Below, piece after piece: positions 51,839 to 60,116 of a stretch of 64,000 nt of DNA. Each line of letters begins with the position of its first letter. Position 1 is the stretch's first letter. The notes below the pieces were generated by a model. The model was not told the origin of the DNA. It did no database searches and saw nothing but the letters and a program-made list of their open reading frames with translations. The stretch comes from Coemansia sp. RSA 487 (taxonomy: Eukaryota; Kickxellomycota; Kickxellomycetes; Kickxellales; Kickxellaceae). The position numbers and the translations under genes are program-made. The DNA lies in the NCBI GenBank assembly GCA_027577595.1, contig JANBRJ010000004.1, positions 248,001 through 312,000 on the forward strand, given 5' to 3'.

Positions 51839-52828
51839 TTATGTTGTCGGAACATCAAAGCCATCCAGTTGCTTGCAGAGATCCAGTCTGCATTTCTCCA
51901 CCTGGTCTTTGTTTTTGCCAACAACCGAAAGCACAACCATCGACCTATGAAGCCCCTTGGATCCACCATCTGTCGTTTTCCGTCCTTCCGGCACCCACGT
52001 AGGATACGAACCAAGTCTGATTCCATACTGAGAATACAGCCCCTGCAGTCTCGTCAGCACAGGCGCAACCACCGATTCCCTCGACCACGTTCCAACAAGC
52101 GCGCGATTGAATGCCCGGATGCGCTTGTCGGAGAGCGTAGAAACCAGAGTGGGCAAATACGCATCGACCATCTTTTCAAACAGCTTTGGGATTCCTGGGA
52201 ATACGTGTATGTTCCTTGCAACGCACACCACGGGGACCCAGAACTCGTCGCAAGGAAACGTAAGTGTCGCGCTTTTAGGGAAGAGCGCCATACGCGCGCC
52301 TGCGATCTGCTCGGGAGACCCGTGCGGATCAGGCAAATTCACCACACCCCGGTTCCCCATGATATCGCGCATCCGGTGCAGCGTCCGTGTGCTGTACTCG
52401 AGCTCGGTTCCAAACGCTCTTGCAATCGCGCTATACGTGATGTCGTCATGTGTTGGGCCGATCCCACCGCTCGTAAACACGATGTCGTGTGTGCTGGAAA
52501 GATGCTGCACCGACGCGGCTATCGCAGAGTATTTGTCTGGCACGATCTCTATCTTTTCCATCTCGACGCCAAGCTCAAAGCATCGCTTCGCAAAGAAATG
52601 CGAATTCACGTCCAGTACTCTGCCATTAAGAATCTCGTCTCCGATTACGCAAAACGCTGCTGTGAGCGAATGCGGTGGCTGACTGCTGCTGCTGTTGCTG
52701 CTGCTGTTGCTCGGAACAGAGCTTGCCGATGATAAGGTCCGCCGCAAACCATGTGCTCTGCTAGCTCTGGCTGCAACGGCTGTAGGAGCGATCCCTTGGA
52801 TGCAGTAGGTCAAACGGCACAAGGGCAT
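51839..52828 (-). CDS. MoCF-domain (molybdopterin-binding, CinA/FLAD1-N-like) protein
   Basis: A 329-residue protein with a MoaB/MogA-like molybdopterin-binding domain: AAFCVIGDEILNGRVLDVNSHFFAK, then the signature TSGGIGPTHDDITYSAIA. HVFPGIPKLFEKM follows, as in the CinA and FLAD1 N-terminal branch. No PAPS-reductase-like FAD synthase domain follows, so it resembles the stand-alone fungal form often labelled molybdopterin-binding. The true reaction of this branch is not settled; a nucleotide pyrophosphatase-type clean-up activity is known for some relatives. The first 55 residues contain a Ser/Asn run (SNSSSNSSSSQ) and could be a mitochondrial leader (RASRAHGLRRTLSSASS). Start ATG at 52828. 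It is divergent from homoserine kinase. Confidence 0.85.
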   Translation of the reverse strand: MPLCRLTYCIQGIAPTAVAARASRAHGLRRTLSSASSVPSNSSSNSSSSQPPHSLTAAFCVIGDEILNGRVLDVNSHFFAKRCFELGVEMEKIEIVPDKYSAIAASVQHLSSTHDIVFTSGGIGPTHDDITYSAIARAFGTELEYSTRTLHRMRDIMGNRGVVNLPDPHGSPEQIAGARMALFPKSATLTFPCDEFWVPVVCVARNIHVFPGIPKLFEKMVDAYLPTLVSTLSDKRIRAFNRALVGTWSRESVVAPVLTRLQGLYSQYGIRLGSYPTWVPEGRKTTDGGSKGLHRSMVVLSVVGKNKDQVEKCRLDLCKQLDGFDVPTT

Positions 52829-53162
52829 CAATAGTAAAAAAGGGAGGGAAGTGCGTCTTGTGCGAGAAAGAAGAGACAGTTGTCACTGCTGGTACCGAAT
52901 AAAACAAGATATAGTGGCTCTAGAAAAAAAACAGGAAAGAAAGATAACTTGTCAATGAGTCAGCACTCAAAAATAGCCGCTAACACAAGCGCTCTTCACC
53001 TTTTCCTTTGTACAAATAGGGCCATGTTTTTGAGAACGCGGGGGTATGAAGAGTTCACGATTTGCCGATTCACTGTTTCTTCTCTTTATCTCCTTTTCAG
53101 CTATTCAAAATATAACCAGCTGTCTCATTTTTGTTACCTCTCGATACATCCCAAACAAGACA
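52829..53162. promoter_or_regulatory. divergent promoter, MoCF protein / homoserine kinase
   Basis: 334 bases between two divergent starts. It includes an in-frame upstream ATG at 53046 that would add 39 codons to the kinase, with a hydrophobic stretch (FLLFISFSAI). I treat that as leader sequence. Confidence 0.5.
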
Positions 53163-54431
53163 ATGCCTGCCAAGTACGAGATCAATGTCCCAGCAACCTC
53201 GGCAAACATTGGCCCTGGATACGATGTCATGGGTCTTTCCCTGTCGCTGTACCTGACCGTAAACGTCCACATTGACACCGACACACCCACGGACAAGGAC
53301 GCAGCCAACTATAACGTCACCATTGTCTACGAGGGCGAAAACTCCAGCGGTCTGTCCCTCGATCCGAGAAAGAACCTGATCACCGATACTGCGCTCTACG
53401 TGCTTGCATGCAACGGGTCCGCGCAGTTCCCGCATCCGACCACAGTGCGCGTGAACAACCGTATTCCGCTGGGCCGTGGACTGGGCTCCTCGGGCGCTGC
53501 TGTGGTAGCCGGTGTTGTTCTGGCAGACGTGGTGGGCTCGCTCGGCCTGTCTCAGCAGCGGATGCTCGACTACTGTTTGATGATCGAGCGCCATCCCGAT
53601 AACGTTGCTGCCGCGCTTGTTGGCGGATTCATCGCCAGCTACATAGTGGACGAGGATGGTCATGTCAAGAAGCCGGTGGGCAGGCTGAGCAACGCCGAGC
53701 GGATGCAGCGCGAACGCGAGGAAAAGGCACGCGCCGCAAACGCCACAGTCGCGATCCCTCCAGAGAACATTAGTCAGTCAGTGCGGCTTGGATGCTCTCC
53801 AAAGATCAAGACCGTTGCCATCATTCCTCACTTTGAGCTGGCCACATCAAAGGCGCGCGCCGTATTGCCCAAAACATATGCGCCCAAGGACGTGGTAAGT
53901 AGCATTGTGCCTTTTTTTGGCTTGTTAGCAGCAACTTCTAATTACTCATGCTCGCAAATCCTTGTCAGTTGCAGGACTGCATGCGACCCATCGACTGTTT
54001 CCACATACACAAAAAGCACATCCAATGTTTGTTTGTAATAATCATCGTCTTCGCCAATCGAGTGATTATTGTAGGTGTTCAATCTCCAGCGGCTAGCAAT
54101 CCTGACCACAGCACTCGGCAGCGAGACGCCCGATCCCTGGCTCATCCACGGTGCAATGGCAGACAAAGTGCACCAGCAATACCGAATGCACCTGATCCCA
54201 GGCCTTCCCGAGATCCTAGCTACGCTCAACCCTGATAACACACCTGGGCTGCTTGGGATCTGCCTCAGCGGTGCAGGGCCAACTATTCTGGCGCTTGCCG
54301 TCAGCGACTTTGACGAAATAGCTGCTAAAATACAAGCGGTATTCGATAAACAACCCAATGGCGGCATAGCCACAGAATATAAGCTCCTCGACATTGTCAG
54401 CGATGGAGCCACCTGTGTCCAAAAGAACTAG
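53163..54431 (+). CDS. homoserine kinase
   Basis: GHMP-family homoserine kinase, 362 residues, phosphorylating homoserine in threonine biosynthesis in the cytosol. Exon 1 is 53163-53894 and exon 2 54075-54431. The 180-base phase-0 intron has donor GTAAGT and acceptor TTGTAG, joining APKDV to VFNLQRLAIL. The GHMP motifs are visible: INVPATSANIGPGYDVMGL at the start, the ATP loop IPLGRGLGSSGAA at 101-113 and the C-terminal LLGICLSGAGPTILAL. The ERHPDNVAAALVGG block is typical of homoserine kinase. The start at 53163 gives the usual MPAKYEINVPATSANIG beginning. Confidence 0.94.
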
Positions 54432-54606
54432 ACATGGAATACCAGCGTTTGCTCATAGGAAACAAATGCGATGGGCACGCACTTACTGAGATGTTCAATG
54501 CCACAGTTGCGGTATATCCCTCCAAAAAGATCCGATACATTAACATTTGGATATCTATTTAAATAGCTAACGATAGCACTGTGTTCTTTAACTAATGGAT
54601 CTATTG

Positions 54607-57600
54607 TCAACGAAGCTTGCGATCTAGATAATCATCTGATACAGCTGTTAGTGCGGTTTTTGTCGTGTGCGCTCCCCGATCTGTCCATGCTAAAGAATGC
54701 AGCTCCTCTGCCGACTGCGTACGACGCGGCTCTACGGGCTGAGAAGCGCACGGCTTGTATGTGGCACTGACCAGCCTCAGCGGATAGTTTGTAAACTGGA
54801 CGATTGCAAGCCATGCTGAAATAATGTTACCGATGTTGTACAGAGTGTAAGGTCGCCGGATGCTGAACAGCCACGCGTAGATCACTGAACAGCTGAATAT
54901 GCCAAAGGTAGCAATCCTCAGCCCTCTCACGATCCGCCGCCCCAATGGCGACGACCTGTGCTCGGAGACAGTTCCAAGGCGTGGAACTATGTGGTATGTG
55001 GCAAGCATCCGCAGCGCAAAGTAGCCAGCCATATTTGCCAGGTTGTGGTCCGACGGGGCGTCTTCAAACCACAAAACGCTAATATTCCGCACCCATACAA
55101 GCAGCTCTGGGACGCAATAGGGAAGGCTGCTTGTCCAGAACAAAAGCAAAGCTAGCTGGTACGATGAACGGTCCTTCAGAATCGCCGCTGCCGTATGCTT
55201 AGTAGTATGTTTGCTTTTCTGTCTCTGTTGCTCGTTTGGGCTGACAAGAGGAACCCAGTTTCCTTGCTGCTTGGCTGCTCTTGAGACCACAATCCGCGAA
55301 AAGGCCATAGTGCGCACGGTGGTGATAGTCTGTGCTAGATATATGACGAGGAATGCAAACTGGTAGGGCAAACACGCACTGACAAGGAATACAAACACGA
55401 CTGTAATGACGATGGGACGTATATATGTATTGACCAACCCTTGCTTTCCACCCCGAGTTGCATCTTTGGCACTTCCTAGTACATCCGCCTCGGCGGCTAT
55501 AACCAGAGGATTGCCTTCTCCCAGAAGCTTGGCCACTGTGGCAACAATCCACGATGCTAGCTCACATACAACGGTCAGCGCAATCGCTTCCAGGATGATA
55601 AAGCCAAGAGAGATCACTACCAGCAACACAGGCGCAAGGCACAGCGTCCATCCTTCTCCGCGCACGCCCATGAAAAGGTTCTTCCATGAAGCAAGCGTGC
55701 CTGGCGACCACGAGTTTTGCATTGCGTATGACACCAGCTCCTGAATCATTGGTGTCAATGCAGAAACTAAAAGCATTACCGCCAGTGTGCCATTGCGGAT
55801 CAGGCGCTCGATTGAAGTCAAGCACCCAGGGAACCTAGCAACAAGTGCATCAGAACTAGCCATATCTCGAGATTCAAACCGCAACTGCATCTGGCTATTC
55901 CACATATGCAATTGATGTGCAAGCACGAGACATGCCCAAATAAAGGATAGAGCCAAGAGAGCCATGTCGTGGCGTTTGACCATCCTGTTCAGCGATGAGT
56001 ACCAGTTTATCCGCAGAGAAATGTCAAACCCTGCATAATAATCCGTGTCTACAAACAGGTCAATATACAGCCCATCCCATGTTCCAGCTAACCGTGAATT
56101 GTCTCTGGACGTCACTGCGAAAGCGTTGGTTTGCAAGTACGAGCCACGCCCATGTATCGCAATGTCAAAATCGCTTTGGTCGTACCAGAACTTGCTTTCA
56201 TAGTGGCGTGCATCTGTCTGCAAAGCAACGAGATCAAACCTAGACCGGCTAGAAAGCGTCTGAGATGCCTCCATATTACGATGCATCGTGACTTTTGCTC
56301 TGAATACAAACAGTGGATTCTCTGGAGCAACAAGCCGGATCCGTGAGCGTAGACCAAATCCTTCATCATCGGTTCGCACGTGAATGTTATAAGGCGCTAA
56401 TAGCCGTACATATCCGGGATCTTTGTCCATTTGCCGTGGCTTATCGACAAAAGCAGCTTCCAAAAATCCGGATTTCCCTGGGCGTGAAGGTAGTTCGAAT
56501 CCAATATGGCTGTATCGACCAAGGCCTTGAGAAGGCATTTCCATGTAGCGCAACGAGTGCACAGGTGCCTCGCGGCTGTCATCAGGCCGTTTTAATGGCA
56601 ATTTTGTTGGTGTGGGTTCAGGGAGTTTCTCGCAGACGAATTCGATGTCATTGTCATGTTTCTGCTCACTGCATCCCAAAAGAACAGGCCGCATGTTTGA
56701 ATGGTTATCACTAGCGAATAGATTGGGGTCGTACAGCACCTGAAGCACCTTTTCTGAGCTTTCTTTGGATTCTGCGTCTACAGAAGGTAAAAGATGCAAT
56801 GCCTTCGGTTTTACCGTGCTTTTAGTCGATTTTGGTATCAATCCGCGCATATCAGCCGAAGATAGCTTGAGGGTACCAGAGTCATATACGTGTGCGTACT
56901 GGTAGTCGCTAGAAAGGCTATTCTTTGGCGGCGTAGTTCTTTCATTATCGACAACCTCGTCAAGCTCGATTCCTGAATATAGCTCTCTGCGCATGAGCTT
57001 CATACGCGATTCCAGTGGCAGCAGCTGTGATGGCTGGCGAGCATCCATGATCTGGACCATCACCCTGGCAAACTTTTTTGCCATCTGCGCACACCACAAT
57101 ATGTTCTGATGGTCTAGGCTTAGCCATACGTCGTTGATCCCTGTTGACATTATGCTCAGTGAGTTTTTAGGAGGAGTCAGGTCGCCAACATAGGTGTAAT
57201 CCGAGTTTATCATCGAATCCAGATTTCCGCCGGCAATTGATACAAGGCTGACGTGGTCCAAAGTGCCATTATAAAACCCGTTCCGCCAAAATTCATTGAC
57301 GTTGCTGTATGTACTTTCGACATATTGCTCAAGCGACGCTGTTGGATTGTTGTGCGGCGTAGATAGTGTGAATATAGCCTGGATCGAGTCCTCGACATAA
57401 TTCGGAAGAGCAAACGCTGTGCGCGCAACAACGCCGCCCATCGAATGCCCAACAACAGCGACCGATTTGGGAAGCGCAAATTCGGTATTTTTGCTCGAGA
57501 TCTTGTGGACGGCACGCGTTTTTGGATAGAGCGACAAGATGTATCGGATTGCGTCGTTGACGAACTCGGCCTGCTCAAGGATAGAGTACCCATGGAGCGC

Positions 57601-58314
57601 TGTGAACTCCTCGTTTAGCCCCACTGTAAAGAAATCATAGCCGATCTGTCCACGGTCGACGGCGCTCGGATCCTTTCCTATGAGCTCTACAAATGCCGAG
57701 GCTGAGGAGGAAGCCATCGAACGTACCTGCTTGTGGCTTCCTGCGTTCCCAGGAATAAACAAGATTGGGATTCTAAAGGGTTCGTCAAAGGCATCGTAGC
57801 CACCCTCCCTGTACAGATAAAGCTTGTACTTTATCGAGTACCGTGTCCAGCTTCTGCTGAACTCTGTCTGCTCGACATAGCGCGGTCGACTGTAGCTCAT
57901 TGCACAGCCAGGTCTATCTGGCTGGTTGTGAAAGTAAGAAAGTGCGGCAAGTAACCCGACAACTGCAGATATTAGCAGCACGCACAAAACACCAACCTTT
58001 GTGGTTACCGGAGATCTTTCATGATTAGCGTAGCTGCACGGCGACAATCTTGCCTGATTTGGTTTTATCTCTGAGGGATCCGTAACGCCATCACCATAAA
58101 GCAAGTCGTGGCTTTGCTGCTGGGCTACACATGCTCCTTCCTCTCCTCCTCGTCCCCCGACAAGCGGGGTTCCTGAACGTTTCTGTACGCAAGCGTTACG
58201 AATACTGCAGGAACTACCCGAATTCTCGCTCGAATTAGGCGTGGTTGCCATGATTTCAATTACACAGTGTGCGGCTTCTTCCTCGTTCAGCGGTCTCTGT
58301 TCTTCAGCGTGCAT
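54607..58314 (-). CDS. Bst1/PGAP1 GPI inositol-deacylase
   Basis: An ER membrane enzyme of 1235 residues that removes the acyl chain from inositol of GPI anchors, needed for export of GPI proteins from the ER. An N-terminal cytosolic tail and one transmembrane helix (about 105-127) precede the lipase domain. That domain has YRIPILFIPGNAGSHKQVRS-type sequence (PGNAGSHKQVRS at 188-199), QAEFVNDAIRYILSLY and the catalytic Ser291 in VVGHSMGG, then FTLSTPHNNP. A lumenal region of about 500 residues follows, then several membrane helices, roughly from residue 790 to the end. The dense set of PGAP1 landmarks rules out a plain lipase. Single exon, ATG at 58314. Its stop converges on homoserine kinase, with a gap of 175 bases. 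Confidence 0.94.
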   Translation of the reverse strand: MHAEEQRPLNEEEAAHCVIEIMATTPNSSENSGSSCSIRNACVQKRSGTPLVGGRGGEEGACVAQQQSHDLLYGDGVTDPSEIKPNQARLSPCSYANHERSPVTTKVGVLCVLLISAVVGLLAALSYFHNQPDRPGCAMSYSRPRYVEQTEFSRSWTRYSIKYKLYLYREGGYDAFDEPFRIPILFIPGNAGSHKQVRSMASSSASAFVELIGKDPSAVDRGQIGYDFFTVGLNEEFTALHGYSILEQAEFVNDAIRYILSLYPKTRAVHKISSKNTEFALPKSVAVVGHSMGGVVARTAFALPNYVEDSIQAIFTLSTPHNNPTASLEQYVESTYSNVNEFWRNGFYNGTLDHVSLVSIAGGNLDSMINSDYTYVGDLTPPKNSLSIMSTGINDVWLSLDHQNILWCAQMAKKFARVMVQIMDARQPSQLLPLESRMKLMRRELYSGIELDEVVDNERTTPPKNSLSSDYQYAHVYDSGTLKLSSADMRGLIPKSTKSTVKPKALHLLPSVDAESKESSEKVLQVLYDPNLFASDNHSNMRPVLLGCSEQKHDNDIEFVCEKLPEPTPTKLPLKRPDDSREAPVHSLRYMEMPSQGLGRYSHIGFELPSRPGKSGFLEAAFVDKPRQMDKDPGYVRLLAPYNIHVRTDDEGFGLRSRIRLVAPENPLFVFRAKVTMHRNMEASQTLSSRSRFDLVALQTDARHYESKFWYDQSDFDIAIHGRGSYLQTNAFAVTSRDNSRLAGTWDGLYIDLFVDTDYYAGFDISLRINWYSSLNRMVKRHDMALLALSFIWACLVLAHQLHMWNSQMQLRFESRDMASSDALVARFPGCLTSIERLIRNGTLAVMLLVSALTPMIQELVSYAMQNSWSPGTLASWKNLFMGVRGEGWTLCLAPVLLVVISLGFIILEAIALTVVCELASWIVATVAKLLGEGNPLVIAAEADVLGSAKDATRGGKQGLVNTYIRPIVITVVFVFLVSACLPYQFAFLVIYLAQTITTVRTMAFSRIVVSRAAKQQGNWVPLVSPNEQQRQKSKHTTKHTAAAILKDRSSYQLALLLFWTSSLPYCVPELLVWVRNISVLWFEDAPSDHNLANMAGYFALRMLATYHIVPRLGTVSEHRSSPLGRRIVRGLRIATFGIFSCSVIYAWLFSIRRPYTLYNIGNIISAWLAIVQFTNYPLRLVSATYKPCASQPVEPRRTQSAEELHSLAWTDRGAHTTKTALTAVSDDYLDRKLR

Positions 58315-58992
58315 AAGCGCGCTAGCTCAAAGTAAATAGAAGCAATGGCTTGTAGGAGAGGCACGGTACTTGTAGCCAAGGAAAAAGGGAACCCTTTTTG
58401 GAATGTAAATGCGGACTGGCAAAAGGTTCCTTCAATTAACCAAAGCAACGGACAAATATCAACAATATCAAGAAAAAAAGTAGCGTAGAACAAACAAGAG
58501 AGAAAAATAGCCATTGACAGAGAAGCCCCCCAAAAGCGTGTCCCTTGTGTTGGATTAAGATTTGAGGCGGTAATTCTTTTTTGCCAAGAATGAGATTGTC
58601 AAGATAGTGCAGGAAAATTCATGCGGCGGAAGTTCGGACGCAAGGTAAAGTGGAAACACACGAATGTCATACAGATCTACCAACAGAAGAAAGTACAGAC
58701 ATTTGCTCTTGCAAGGCTGGGAGAAAGGAACCCAACAAAAACAAAAAATATTGAAAAATTCTAGGCATGGTCATTGGGCCAGATCTGGCCGCTGCTTCTT
58801 ATTCGCGATCCACGGTTTCCAGTAACCTGGATGTAAGAGCACTAAATTCAATATTGACTATACACATGTACAGTCCAAAAGAGATTTTCAATGATTGCTG
58901 AAATTTAATTACGACTCTCAGCAAAATTAAAATACCGAAATGTCATTACAATATGACAGCTTATAACAACATACCCAAGAAAAATGCATGTA
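58315..58992. other. spacer, Bst1 promoter
   Basis: 680 bases between two minus-strand genes with no recognised gene. It should contain the Bst1 promoter (T-rich on the minus strand near 58.45 kb) and the 3' end of the epimerase gene. Confidence 0.5.
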
Positions 58993-59862
58993 CTAGAGCT
59001 TGTTGCCGTTAGAATCGCTCTCAACCGTAAGCAACTGGCCGCAGGAAATGACCTGGCCCGGATTTAGTGAAATCCTGCTGGCCACGGTGCCAACCTCAAC
59101 GCAGATCATCTCGTTGTACTCATCGTTGCCAAAGTCAGACATTTCTGTCGCCTTTTCAGCCCAGGGGTTCCACAGAACAATGTCCTTAAAGTTGAATCGC
59201 CTCACAAGAACACGTTCGTTTCCATATCCAACGCTGACGATCCCGGGCACGTCCTTGTACACGCGGTCCTCGTTTGCATCGATCTTTACATCTTCGCGCT
59301 CCTCCTTGGCTCCGTCGGTGCCCTTCACCTTGTCTGCATACACCACGCCCTTGAGTCCAGTAACGACCGTGTCGGAAATTCTGGGGACCCTAAAGTACGT
59401 GTGCATCAGCGATGTGAACTCAAACGGTTGGTCGTCAACATTCTCGTACTTCATGATGGTTGACAGCTTGGTGGCGGTCAGGTCAATTGTATACTGGATC
59501 GAGAACTTGTACGGCCACTTTGAGGCGCGCGTCTCATAGTTGTCGTTCAGTTCAAGGCGTGCATACACGCCCTCGCCGTGCACTGCTGCTTCGGTTAGCG
59601 TCCACTTGCGAGTGCGTGCAAACCCATGCTGGGGCAAGTCGCCTGGCCCAAATTGCGGGAACACAAGCGGGATCCCGCCACGAACCGCCTTACTGCCATC
59701 GAGCTTGGCCTGCTTGCTGACAAACAGCCGTTCTTTGCCCATGCTTTTCCATGAGGTCACGGTGGCACCGAACATGTATATCTCTGCAGACGCGCCCTTT
59801 GGTCCACTGAGTACGATTCTCTCGAGCTCGCCGTCAGCGTTGCTAAACTTTTGAACACTCAT
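58993..59862 (-). CDS. glucose-6-phosphate 1-epimerase
   Basis: A 289-residue hexose-6-phosphate mutarotase of the aldose-1-epimerase superfamily (yeast Ymr099c type), interconverting alpha and beta anomers of glucose 6-phosphate. Landmarks are GATVTSWKSMGKERLFVS, KAVRGGIPLVFPQFG, LPQHGFARTRKW, SLMHTYFRV with the active-site histidine, VLWNPWAEKA, and EYNEMICVEVGTV with the likely catalytic glutamate. The length and the RGGIPxxFPQFG block fit this subgroup rather than galactose mutarotase. Single exon with ATG at 59862 in a good context (AAACGATG). Confidence 0.93.
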   Translation of the reverse strand: MSVQKFSNADGELERIVLSGPKGASAEIYMFGATVTSWKSMGKERLFVSKQAKLDGSKAVRGGIPLVFPQFGPGDLPQHGFARTRKWTLTEAAVHGEGVYARLELNDNYETRASKWPYKFSIQYTIDLTATKLSTIMKYENVDDQPFEFTSLMHTYFRVPRISDTVVTGLKGVVYADKVKGTDGAKEEREDVKIDANEDRVYKDVPGIVSVGYGNERVLVRRFNFKDIVLWNPWAEKATEMSDFGNDEYNEMICVEVGTVASRISLNPGQVISCGQLLTVESDSNGNKL

Positions 59863-60116
59863 CGTTTGTGTTTTAGAGTCTGAAGATACAAAGAAGCAGA
59901 AAAACTTTTGTAAATAACAAAGTAGGGAAGAAATAAAATGTCTAAAAAAAAAACTCGCAAAACGAGAATTAGCAATAAAGAGCTGCTCGCCTTTTGTCGG
60001 TGTTGAAAGAACGAATTAGCAGCACAGCAGCGGTAAAAACACCCTAACCCTGAACTGCCGCAATTTATGCGCCAAAACGACAGATCGCAGTCGTGCAGAT
60101 GCAGATATGAATGATC

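Noticed and set aside
53046-53162. In-frame upstream ATG extending homoserine kinase by 39 residues
   Set aside because: The family starts with the INVPATSANIGPG block soon after the Met at 53163, and the extension has no homology.
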